This document shows, piece after piece, positions 6,007 to 13,271 of a DNA stretch of 14,466 nucleotides. The notes beneath the pieces were generated by a model. The model was not told the DNA's origin, ran no database searches, and saw nothing but the letters and a program-made list of their open reading frames with translations. The stretch's first letter is position 1. Each line of letters begins with the position of its first letter. This stretch comes from Porphyrobacter sp. (GTDB lineage: Bacteria; Pseudomonadota; Alphaproteobacteria; Sphingomonadales; Sphingomonadaceae). A program made the position numbers and the translations under genes. The stretch covers positions 1-14,466 of the forward strand of contig JAKFWB010000283.1 of NCBI GenBank assembly GCA_021732945.1, written 5' to 3'.

Positions 6007-8145
6007 ATGGGCGTCGAGACTCACAAGACCTTCTGCCGTTTCTGCCACGCCAACTGCGCGATGGAGGTGGACGTCGAGGACGGTAAAGTCGTCGAGGTAC
6101 GCGGCGACCCGCAAGACCCAGTCTATAATGGCTACACCTGCATGAAGGGGCGCGAGCTGCCGGATTCGCACAATTCGGAAAACCGCCTGCATCACAGCCA
6201 GGTGCGCAATGCTGACGGCGAATTCGTCTCGACCCCGATGCCCGAGGCGCTGGTCCATGTGGCGAGCGAATTGCGCCGCATCATCGATACCTATGGGCCG
6301 AATTCGGTCGCCGTGTTCATGGGATCGGGCGGGTTCCAGAACAGCGCCGCGATGGCCGCTTCGCTGAGCTTTGCGCAAGCCGTTGGCAGCCGCAATTTCT
6401 ACACCTCGGTGACGCTCGATCAGCCAGCCAAGGTCTTCACCACCGCCCGCTATGGCAAGTGGATGGCGGGGCCGAACACCTTTACCGAAAGCGATGTGGC
6501 ACTGTTCATCGGTAACAACCCGATTGTGTCGCACTATGCACCGGTCGGCGGAGTGCCGCCGTTCAGCCCCTCGCGCCGCATTCGCGATCAGAAGGCGAAG
6601 GGGCTGAAGCTCATCGTCGCCGATCCGCGTGAAAGCGATGTGGCGCGGCTCGCCGATATCTATCTGCCGGTGAAGCCGGGCGAGGATCCGGCGATGCTGG
6701 CGGGGATGCTCAATGTGATCATTTCCGAAGGGCTGTATGATCGCAACTTCGTCGCCGCGCATGTCGATGGCTTCGATGAACTGGCCGAGGCGGTGAAGGC
6801 CTTCCCGCCCGAAGTAGCGGCAGAACGTGCCGGGCTCGATAAGGATCAACTCGTCGCCGCTGCGCGGATGTTCGCGGGCGGCAGCAAGGGCTGCGCCACC
6901 ACCGGCACGGGGCCGGAAATGGCGGGCAACGGGACGCTGACCGAGTATCTCGTCACCTGCCTCAACACGATCTGCGCGCGCTTCAAGCAGGAGGGCGAGA
7001 AGGCCGCGATCCCCGGCGTGTTCAGCCCCTACCAGACCGCCCGCCGCGCGCAGGTCGCCCCGCCGGTGCCGATGTTCGGCGCGGAGGGCATGCCGAAATC
7101 ACGCTTCCGGGGCTTGGGGCACTTGGGCTGGGAAATGCCCTGCAATGTGCTGGCAGACGAAATCCTCACGCCGGGTGACGGGCAGGTCCGCGCGCTGATT
7201 TCGGTGGGCGGCAATCCGGTCGTGGGCTTCCCCGATCAGGCCAAGATGGTGCGTGCATTGGATGATCTTGAACTGTTCGTGCAGATCGATCCGTGGATGA
7301 GCGCCAGCGCCAAGCGCGCCACGGTCGTCCTTGCGCCCTCGCAATGCCTTGAGCGGGAAGACATCACCAACCTCAGCGAATGGTGGCACGAGGAGCCTTA
7401 TGCCCGCTATGTCGAGCCGGTGGTGGCCGCGCCGGGCGATTGCATCGACGAATACGAGATGTTCTGGACGCTGGCCCACCATCTCGGGATCACCATGGTG
7501 CTGAACGGCGGCCCGCTGCCGATGGACCGCAAGCCGACCAAGCAGGAATTCCTCGATCTGATGGTCACCGGCAGCCTGATGAAACCGTCGGATGTGCGGC
7601 GCGATTGCCAGGCCAATGGCGGCGCGGCGATGATCTATCCCGAGGTGCACCCGATGGTCGAACCGTTGGATGAAGGCGAATTCCACCGCTTCGATCTGGC
7701 GGTGGGCGCAATGCCGTCGGAGATCGGGAAATATGCCGACAATCCGGCGGCGCGCGAAGGGTTTGATTTCCGCCTGATCAGCCGCCGTTCGAAGACGCGG
7801 TTCAACTCGATCGGTCACCCGCTCAAGAAATTGCAGGAGAAAACCACCACCAACCCGGCCTTCATCCACCCGGATGACATCGCGGCGCTGGGGTTGGAAG
7901 AGGGCGGACTAGTGGCGATTACCTCGCCCCACGCCACGATCCACGGTGTGGTCAAGGCGAGCGACAAGGTGCGGCGCGGGATCGTGTCGATGGCGCACGC
8001 TTACGGCGATGCCGATGCGGGCAAGGATGATGTGCGGGAACGCGGGTCTTCCACCAACCGGCTGGTGAGCGAGGTGGTCGATTACGATCCGATCACCGGG
8101 CAGAGCTTGCAAAGCGCGATTCCGGTGAAGCTGGAACCGGCTTGA
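6007..8145 (+). CDS. Molybdopterin-dependent oxidoreductase (DMSO reductase superfamily, cytoplasmic)
   Basis: 712 residues, a full-length catalytic subunit. The N-terminus has CRFCHANC with a fourth cysteine in YTCMKG (C10, C13, C17, C45), the CxxCxxxC-x27-C ligand set of the [4Fe-4S] domain. Next comes the molybdopterin oxidoreductase body (SDVALFIGNNPIVSH, LISVGGNPVVGFPD). The C-terminal dinucleotide-binding domain (about 586-712) includes ISRRSKTRFNSIGHP and NPAFIHPDDIAALG. There is no twin-arginine signal, so it should act in the cytoplasm with a bis-MGD cofactor. The segment TLDQPAKV (136-143) lies where formate dehydrogenase or NapA have their Cys/SeCys Mo ligand; here it has no Cys or Ser and Asp138 aligns best. 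No electron-transfer subunit is adjacent. Start ATG 6007 follows AAAGGGAGAG. Substrate unknown. Confidence 0.93.
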   Translation: MGVETHKTFCRFCHANCAMEVDVEDGKVVEVRGDPQDPVYNGYTCMKGRELPDSHNSENRLHHSQVRNADGEFVSTPMPEALVHVASELRRIIDTYGPNSVAVFMGSGGFQNSAAMAASLSFAQAVGSRNFYTSVTLDQPAKVFTTARYGKWMAGPNTFTESDVALFIGNNPIVSHYAPVGGVPPFSPSRRIRDQKAKGLKLIVADPRESDVARLADIYLPVKPGEDPAMLAGMLNVIISEGLYDRNFVAAHVDGFDELAEAVKAFPPEVAAERAGLDKDQLVAAARMFAGGSKGCATTGTGPEMAGNGTLTEYLVTCLNTICARFKQEGEKAAIPGVFSPYQTARRAQVAPPVPMFGAEGMPKSRFRGLGHLGWEMPCNVLADEILTPGDGQVRALISVGGNPVVGFPDQAKMVRALDDLELFVQIDPWMSASAKRATVVLAPSQCLEREDITNLSEWWHEEPYARYVEPVVAAPGDCIDEYEMFWTLAHHLGITMVLNGGPLPMDRKPTKQEFLDLMVTGSLMKPSDVRRDCQANGGAAMIYPEVHPMVEPLDEGEFHRFDLAVGAMPSEIGKYADNPAAREGFDFRLISRRSKTRFNSIGHPLKKLQEKTTTNPAFIHPDDIAALGLEEGGLVAITSPHATIHGVVKASDKVRRGIVSMAHAYGDADAGKDDVRERGSSTNRLVSEVVDYDPITGQSLQSAIPVKLEPA

Positions 8146-8160
8146 GCCTATGTAACAAAA

Positions 8161-8233
8161 CTCGCTCGTCCTGAGCCTGTCGAAGGACGCACACGACCTG
8201 CGAACCTGCTTCGACAAGCTCAGCATGAGCGAG
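8161..8233. repeat. Composite inverted repeat, copy 2
   Basis: The left arm (8161-8187) matches copy 1's left arm at 25 of 27 bases, and the right arm (8207-8233) matches copy 1's right arm at 26 of 27. The arms pair with each other at only 23 of 27, and the 19-base spacer is unrelated to that of copy 1. It lies between two same-direction genes and ends 17 bases before the next ATG, so it would form a hairpin just upstream of that gene's ribosome binding site. Confidence 0.87.
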
Positions 8234-8250
8234 ACTGAGAGAGAATTTTC

Positions 8251-9261
8251 ATGCCCCAAAACCGCCGCTTCCTGTTGCAACGCCGCCCCGATGGCACGCC
8301 GGTGCCCGATGACTTCGAACTGATCACCGAACCCACCCCCGCGCTGGAAGAAGGCCAGTTCCTGATCCGCAACCACTACGCCTCGCTCGATCCGGCGATG
8401 CGCGGGTGGATGGATGCGGAGGGGAACTACATGCCGCCGATCCCCTTGGGCGATTCCGTCCGCGCCAGCACCATCGGCGTGGTCGAGGAAAGCCGCAGTG
8501 CGGACTTTGCGCCGGGCCAGTGGGTGATGGGGCTGAATGCGCTGGAGGATTATTCGGTCAGCGCCGTGGGTGGGTTCACCCAACCGATTGATCCGAGCCT
8601 TGTGCCCAACGTCACCAATTACTTGTCGATCTTCGGCGCGGTGGGGATGACGGCCTATTTCGGCTTCCTCGAAGTGTGCGAGCCCAAAGCGGGCGAAACC
8701 GTGCTGGTCAGCGGCGCGGCGGGCGCGGTTGGCTCCCTTGTCGGTCAGCTCGCCAAAATCCACGGCTGCCGCGCAGTCGGGATCGCTGGCGGTCCGGCGA
8801 AATGCGCGCGACTGATTGAGAAATACGGCTTCGACGCCGCCATCGACTATCGCGGCAAGGATGAAGCCGCATTGACCGCCGCCATCGCCGCAGCCTGCCC
8901 CAATGGCGTCGACGTGATCTTCGAGAATGTGGGCGGGATCATCCTCGATGCCGGGCTGATGAACCTCAACCTCCACTCGCGGGTCGGGCTGTGCGGGCTG
9001 ATCAGCGAATACAACACCGCGCCACGCGGTATCCGCAACCTGTGGCAGCTGATCGTCAAGCGCGCTCATATCCGCGGGCTGCTGGTGGCCGATTACGTCC
9101 CGCGCTTCGGCGAGGGCGCGGGGCAGATGGGCGTGTGGGCGGCGCAGGGCAAGCTGACCATCGACGAGCACATCGACGAAGGGCTGGAGCACGCCTTCGA
9201 CAGCTTCATGCGGCTGTTTGGGGGCACCAATGATGGCAAGATGATCCTCAAGATCGCCTGA
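8251..9261 (+). CDS. NADP-dependent medium-chain oxidoreductase, CurA-like
   Basis: 336 residues. Opens PQNRRFLLQRRPDGTPVPDDF, typical of CurA-like NADPH-dependent curcumin/dihydrocurcumin reductases. Then ASLDPAMRGWM (44-54), FGAVGMTAYFG (128-138), the nucleotide loop SGAAGAVGSLVGQLAK (154-169), DVIFENVGG (221-229) and the terminal GGTNDGKMILKIA. No zinc ligands are seen. Such enzymes reduce the double bond of alpha,beta-unsaturated ketones. The start is ATG 8251 with GAGAGAGAA at 8237-8245 upstream. Its stop overlaps the start of the ThuA-like gene by one base (TGATG), so it heads a three-gene coupled unit (8251-10414). It is a paralogue of the reductase at 4883-5887, on the other side of the molybdopterin gene. 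Confidence 0.94.
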   Translation: MPQNRRFLLQRRPDGTPVPDDFELITEPTPALEEGQFLIRNHYASLDPAMRGWMDAEGNYMPPIPLGDSVRASTIGVVEESRSADFAPGQWVMGLNALEDYSVSAVGGFTQPIDPSLVPNVTNYLSIFGAVGMTAYFGFLEVCEPKAGETVLVSGAAGAVGSLVGQLAKIHGCRAVGIAGGPAKCARLIEKYGFDAAIDYRGKDEAALTAAIAAACPNGVDVIFENVGGIILDAGLMNLNLHSRVGLCGLISEYNTAPRGIRNLWQLIVKRAHIRGLLVADYVPRFGEGAGQMGVWAAQGKLTIDEHIDEGLEHAFDSFMRLFGGTNDGKMILKIA

Positions 9262-10040
9262 TGGCCCGCTCGCTGCTCGTGTTGTCGGGGGGCCATCCTT
9301 ACGAGGAGGGCCCTTTCGCCGAACTGCTGGCAGCGCTTGGCGATTGGGAGGTCACCCACCTGATCCATCCCGAAGGCGGGGAGGCCGATGCCGGAGAAGC
9401 AATCGCGGCAGCTGATGCGCTGCTGTTCTACGACATGGCAGGCTACACCTTCGCCGATGGCGCGGTGACAATGCGCCCGCCTTCCGAAGCGTATCGCAGC
9501 GCCATCACCGCGCGCTTTGAAGCAGGAAAGGGCGCGGTGGCACTGCATCATGCGCTGGCCGGATGGGCCGAATGGCCCGAATGGCACGCATGGCTCGGCG
9601 GCGGGTTTCTGTATCAGCCCGGCAAATGGCTGGGGCAACCGATGCCGGACTCCGGCTATCGCCACGATGTCGCATACACCGCACACATCACCGCCGATCA
9701 CCCGGTGACGCGCGGAGTGCCCGCCAGCTTCCCCGTCACCGACGAGCTCTACCTCTGCCCGATTGACGAAAGCGCCATCATCCCCCTCGCCCAGGCCGAG
9801 GGTTTCGCTTTCACGGCCGACAATTTCTACTCCGCCGCCAATGCCGTGGCAGGCACTATGTTCAGCCGCGAAGGGTGGGACCACCCGCCCGGCAGCAACT
9901 GCATTGCCTGGGAAAGCCGCACCTGCCCCGCACCGCTGGTCTACCTGCAATGCGGCGATGGCCCCGCCACTTACGCCAACCCACACGTGCGCCGGATGCT
10001 CAGCAACGCGCTCGACTACACCTCAGGAGGAACCCCATGA
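9261..10040 (+). CDS. ThuA-like domain protein (trehalose-utilisation family)
   Basis: 259 residues with the ThuA fold, a class I glutamine-amidotransferase-like domain. Supporting motifs: LLVLSGGHPYEEGPF (5-19), DALLFYDMAGYTF (52-64), GAVALHHALAGW (91-102), DHPVTRGVP (146-154), DELYLCPID (161-169) and PLVYLQCGDGPATYANPHVRRML (225-247). A WxxWxxWxxW pattern at 102-111 probably lines the pocket. ThuA proteins have been linked to disaccharide metabolism, but most are unassigned and no sugar gene lies nearby, so a trehalose role should not be assumed. Its start is in TGATG overlap with the reductase upstream, and its stop overlaps the next start (ATGA), pointing to coupled translation and a role in the same pathway. 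Confidence 0.87.
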   Translation: MARSLLVLSGGHPYEEGPFAELLAALGDWEVTHLIHPEGGEADAGEAIAAADALLFYDMAGYTFADGAVTMRPPSEAYRSAITARFEAGKGAVALHHALAGWAEWPEWHAWLGGGFLYQPGKWLGQPMPDSGYRHDVAYTAHITADHPVTRGVPASFPVTDELYLCPIDESAIIPLAQAEGFAFTADNFYSAANAVAGTMFSREGWDHPPGSNCIAWESRTCPAPLVYLQCGDGPATYANPHVRRMLSNALDYTSGGTP

Positions 10041-10414
10041 CCCCGCAATCGACTGTCGAAGCCTTTATCCGCCACTGGAACAGCAATGACATGGAAGCGA
10101 TGTATGCTTTGTGCCGAGATGATGTGTTATGGCACAACATCCCGATGGACCCGATCCGTGGCAAGCCTGCCATGCGCGAGGCAATTGACGGATTCATGGC
10201 CGGGGTCGATAGCTGTGACTGGCAAATCCACGCCATCGCAGCAAACGGTGCTTTGGTGCTGACCGAACGCACCGACGGATTTCTCCTGAAAAACGGGCGC
10301 CGAGCCGCGATCCGCACGATGGGCGCGTTTGAACTGGACACCGACGGGCTGATCGCCGTTTGGCGCGATTATTTTGATATGGCCGAACTCACCCGGGAAT
10401 TTGCAGCGGCGTGA
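10037..10414 (+). CDS. Limonene-1,2-epoxide hydrolase-like protein (NTF2 fold)
   Basis: 125 residues. WHNIPMDPIRG (32-42) corresponds to the YxNIP..P..G signature of limonene-1,2-epoxide hydrolases. The catalytic Arg-Asp-Asp set is present: ERTDGF gives Arg78 and Asp80, WRDYFDM gives Asp111, and Asn34 is the water-binding Asn; Trp32 replaces the usual Tyr. These enzymes add water to an epoxide in one step to give a diol, without a covalent intermediate. ATG 10037 overlaps the ThuA stop (ATGA) and follows CAGGAGG (10024-10030) 6 bases before it, an excellent site. A P450 begins 90 bases downstream, so epoxide formation and opening could be consecutive steps. A general SnoaL-like function is the alternative, but the catalytic residues favour hydrolase. 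Confidence 0.87.
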   Translation: MTPQSTVEAFIRHWNSNDMEAMYALCRDDVLWHNIPMDPIRGKPAMREAIDGFMAGVDSCDWQIHAIAANGALVLTERTDGFLLKNGRRAAIRTMGAFELDTDGLIAVWRDYFDMAELTREFAAA

Positions 10415-10504
10415 TGTCTGACCCTAACACAAACGTGCATCGCAACAGGGCGCGCGACATGGCTAGGCTCACGCCATAAATCCAAGGGTCTGGAGCCACC
10501 TCAC

Positions 10505-11746
10505 ATGAACAAGCCCGAAGGCAATGTGTTTGCCCCCGAAACGCTGATCGATCCGTTCGATTACTACCGCGCCATCCATGATGCGGGGATCGCGATTGAG
10601 TACCTTGAGGGCATGAACACCTATGTCGTCTACAGCTACGACCTGTGCAGCGAGGCGACCACCAAACCGGAGATCTTCTCGAACGATTTCACCGCGCTGA
10701 TGGGGCGCGAGGCGGACGAGGATATTCAGGCGATCCTCGCGGAAGGCTGGCCCGATCTGCCCACGCTGCTGACCGCCGATGCGCCCGTCCACACCCGCAA
10801 CCGCAAGCTGGTGAACCTCGCCTTCTCGGCCCCGCGCGTCAATGCGATCGAAGCCGACATGCGGACCAAGTCGATTGAGCTGATCGAGGCTTTTGCTGAC
10901 CGGGGCTCTTGCGAATTCGTCGAGGAATTCGGCGTTCCGCTGCCCGTCGCCATGATCGCCGGGCAGATCGGGCTGGATGATGATCCGGGCCGCGTAAAGC
11001 GCTGGTCGGACGCTGCGGTCGATCGCTTCAGCCAGATGGTCGATCACGAGCGCAAGCTGGAGTGCGCGCGCAGCCTTGTGGAGTTCCAGCACTACATCAA
11101 GGGCCTGATCGACGACCGCAAAGCCAATGGCGGCAATGATCTGCTGACCGATCTGGTCGAAGCGCGGATTGAAGGCGAAACGCCGCTGATCGATCCCGAA
11201 ATCATGTCGCTGATGCAGCAGTTCATGGTGGCGGGGAATGAGACGACCACTTCGACGCTGGCCGGGGGTCTTCTCCAGCTCATCCGCAATCCCGATCAGA
11301 TGACCAAGGCGAAAGCCGCCGCCGGGGGCCGCGATCCCAAGGTGCTGGGCAATCTGGTGGAAGAGGCTTTGCGTTACGAAACCCCCACCGCCGGGATGTG
11401 GCGGATCGTCAAGGCCGATACCGAGCTTGGCGGCGTCAGCATTCCGGAAGGTGCGGTGGTGCAGCTGCGCTATGCCGCAGCCAACCGCGATCCTTCCAAG
11501 TTCCCCGATCCCGACCGCTTCGACATCGACCGCACCAACGCCCGCACGCACCTCAGCTTCGGCAAGGGACCGCATATGTGCGTGGGCAATATGCTCAGCC
11601 GCAAGGAAATGCTGGTCGCGTTTGATGAGCTGCTGGAGCGGCTCGATAACTTCGCGGTGCCGGACGAGAGCGAAATCCGCATCCTCCCCAATATCCTGCT
11701 GCGCGGTGTGACCCACCTGCCGATTACCTTCACGCGGAAAGCCTGA
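10505..11746 (+). CDS. Cytochrome P450
   Basis: 413 residues, soluble bacterial type with no membrane anchor. I-helix oxygen-activating motif AGNETTTS (243-250), K-helix ExxR in EEALRYETP (Glu287, Arg290), and the haem loop FGKGPHMCVG (352-361) with Cys359 as thiolate ligand; LRYAAANRDPSKFPDPDRFD precedes it as usual. Bacterial P450s of this class hydroxylate or epoxidise hydrophobic compounds with electrons from a ferredoxin and reductase; neither is encoded here. ATG 10505 is preceded by GGAG at 10493-10496. The 90 bases before it are the largest gap in this half of the window, so a promoter is likely there, and the gene probably begins an operon: the acyl-CoA dehydrogenase starts 5 bases after its stop. 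Family (CYP number) and substrate are not assignable by eye. Confidence 0.95.
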   Translation: MNKPEGNVFAPETLIDPFDYYRAIHDAGIAIEYLEGMNTYVVYSYDLCSEATTKPEIFSNDFTALMGREADEDIQAILAEGWPDLPTLLTADAPVHTRNRKLVNLAFSAPRVNAIEADMRTKSIELIEAFADRGSCEFVEEFGVPLPVAMIAGQIGLDDDPGRVKRWSDAAVDRFSQMVDHERKLECARSLVEFQHYIKGLIDDRKANGGNDLLTDLVEARIEGETPLIDPEIMSLMQQFMVAGNETTTSTLAGGLLQLIRNPDQMTKAKAAAGGRDPKVLGNLVEEALRYETPTAGMWRIVKADTELGGVSIPEGAVVQLRYAAANRDPSKFPDPDRFDIDRTNARTHLSFGKGPHMCVGNMLSRKEMLVAFDELLERLDNFAVPDESEIRILPNILLRGVTHLPITFTRKA

Positions 11747-11751
11747 GCCTC

Positions 11752-12834
11752 ATGAATTTCGACCTGTCCGAAGAACAGGAAATGTTCGTATCCTCGGTGG
11801 AGCGGTTCGCCGCGCCGATTGACGTCGAGGCGCGGCGCAAGCTGCGGCTCTCGCCCACGGGTTATGACCGGGCGCGCTGGCAGCAATTGGCTGAGCTAGG
11901 CCTGATCGCGCTTGCCGCAAGCGAGGACGCGGGCGGCATGGGCGGTTCGGCGGTGGACCTCGCGCTGGTGGCCGAAGCGCTGGGCAAGGCCAATGCACCC
12001 GATCCGCTGATCGAACACGGGGTGCTGCCTGCGCTGCTGCTGGAGCGTGGCGGCGCGGGTGAGGCGCTCGAAGGCGTGATCGCCGGCACCACCATCGCCA
12101 CCCTTGCATGGACGGAGCGGGGTCAGCGTTACAGCCTCAAAGCCAAGAGCATGAGGGCTGAACAGGGCGCGGGTGGCTTCCTGCTTTCGGGCGAAAAGAC
12201 CATGGTGATGGGCGCGCTGCTGGCCGATCTGTTCATCATCACTGCCGATCTGGGCGGCGAAACCGCATGCTTTCTGGTGCCGCAAGGTGCCCCCGGCCTC
12301 GAAGTGCGCGCCTATCGCCTCGCCGATGGCAGCATTGCCGGTGAGATCAAGCTGACCCGCACGCCCGCCTCAGCCAAGTTGGCGCTTGATGCTGCCGGGC
12401 TCGATGCCATCGCCGCGGATATTCGCCTGCTCGCCGCCGCAGAAATGGTCGGGCTGGGGCAACGCTTGCTCGATGATACGCTGGCTTACGTGAAGGAGCG
12501 CGAGCAATTTGGCGTTGCGATCGGCAGCTTTCAGGCGCTCCAGCACCGGCTGGTCGATTGCTATGCGCGCGAAGAACAGGCGCGCTCGATGCTGTATCGC
12601 GCGGCGCTGTCTGACCGTGCCGACAGCGCCAAGTGGCAGCGTGCCGCCGCCGGAGCCAAGGCGTTCATTGGCGAGAATATCGACGCGATCGCGCGTGAAG
12701 CGGTGCAGATGCACGGCGGCATGGGGATCACCGATGAACTCGCGATCGGCCACGCCTTGAAGCGCGTGCTGGTGCTGACCCGCTTGTTCGGGGACATCGA
12801 TACCGTGCTCGCAGAATATGCGTTAGCGGCCTGA
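11752..12834 (+). CDS. Acyl-CoA dehydrogenase family protein
   Basis: 360 residues, FAD-dependent dehydrogenase of CoA thioesters. Seen: MNFDLSEEQEMFVSSVERF, GLIALAASEDAGGMGGS (50-66), FLLSGEKTMVMGA (143-155), the flavin/substrate helix YVKEREQFGVAIGSFQALQH (246-265) and QMHGGMGITDELAIGHALKR (319-338). Its length and style resemble the short subunits of heterotetrameric enzymes used in steroid side-chain degradation. I see no C-terminal YEG glutamate, and the helix-G position used by isovaleryl-CoA dehydrogenase appears to be Ile224, so this may be the non-catalytic partner of an alpha2-beta2 enzyme. No partner is in the window. The stop (TGA 12832-12834) runs into the ribosome binding site of the next gene, so the operon continues. 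Confidence 0.93.
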   Translation: MNFDLSEEQEMFVSSVERFAAPIDVEARRKLRLSPTGYDRARWQQLAELGLIALAASEDAGGMGGSAVDLALVAEALGKANAPDPLIEHGVLPALLLERGGAGEALEGVIAGTTIATLAWTERGQRYSLKAKSMRAEQGAGGFLLSGEKTMVMGALLADLFIITADLGGETACFLVPQGAPGLEVRAYRLADGSIAGEIKLTRTPASAKLALDAAGLDAIAADIRLLAAAEMVGLGQRLLDDTLAYVKEREQFGVAIGSFQALQHRLVDCYAREEQARSMLYRAALSDRADSAKWQRAAAGAKAFIGENIDAIAREAVQMHGGMGITDELAIGHALKRVLVLTRLFGDIDTVLAEYALAA

Positions 12835-12845
12835 GGGGGTATAAG

Positions 12846-13271
12846 ATGGGGCAGAAAATCGATCCGAACCTGTGGAGCGACGGGGCCGAGCCGCAGCTGA
12901 TGGGCGGGCACCTGCCCTCGGGCCAGATCGTGTTCCCGATGCCGGTTGGCGATGCGGCGCAAGGGGTTGAGCCTTACAAGCTGTCGCGCCGGGGCAAGCT
13001 GTGGTCGTGGACCAGCCAAGGCTTCCTTCCCAAGGAGCCCTACGAAGGCCCCGGCTCCGGCCCCGGCGAAGGCCCGCCCGATTTCCAGCCTTTCCTGTTG
13101 GGCTATGTGGAGCTGCCCGGCGAAGTGATCGTCGAAAGCCGCATCGTCGATGCACGGCTGGAAGACCTGCACCTCGGCATGGAGCTCGAATTCTGCATCG
13201 TGCCCTTCAATGCGACGCACGATACCTTCGCCTTCCGCCCCGCCGCATCAGCAGAAAGCAAAGCCGCATGA
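12846..13271 (+). CDS. DUF35 / OB-fold protein lacking the zinc-ribbon cysteines, thiolase partner
   Basis: 141 residues. The order matches DUF35 proteins: a rubredoxin-like N-terminal part (about 18-48), SRRGKLWSWT (48-56) as the first OB strand, then LLGYVELPGEVIVESRI (84-100) and LGMELEFCIVPF. DUF35 proteins normally have two CxxC pairs that bind zinc; here the corresponding segment reads GGHLPSGQIVFPMPVGDAAQ and the only cysteine is Cys117 in the OB part, so no zinc ribbon can form. A Gly/Pro-rich insertion (PYEGPGSGPGEGPP) precedes the last strands. DUF35 proteins form complexes with SCP-x thiolases or aldolases such as Ltp2, and the next gene is such a thiolase, overlapping by ATGA. The start ATG 12846 follows GAGGGGG. 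Likely a structural or substrate-channelling subunit. Confidence 0.87.
   Translation: MGQKIDPNLWSDGAEPQLMGGHLPSGQIVFPMPVGDAAQGVEPYKLSRRGKLWSWTSQGFLPKEPYEGPGSGPGEGPPDFQPFLLGYVELPGEVIVESRIVDARLEDLHLGMELEFCIVPFNATHDTFAFRPAASAESKAA

Noticed and set aside
7909..9192. Long minus-strand open frame (427 codons) opposite the reductase gene
   Set aside because: It is a high-GC shadow frame crossing a repeat and antisense to a clearly homologous gene; its composition is Arg/His/Ala-rich without domains.
3502..10479. Shared CGCCATAA in the leaders at 3502-3509 and 10472-10479 as a common operator
   Set aside because: The match is only 8 bases, lies at different distances from the start codons (17 and 25 bases), and is not palindromic; easily chance.
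10469..11716. Long minus-strand open frame opposite the P450
   Set aside because: It mirrors the P450 coding frame and has no recognisable motifs; the P450 has every signature motif.
13001..13267. Extended upstream start for the thiolase
   Set aside because: The extension overlaps the DUF35 gene in another frame and has no thiolase homology; ATG 13268 forms an ATGA overlap and begins with the normal thiolase strand.
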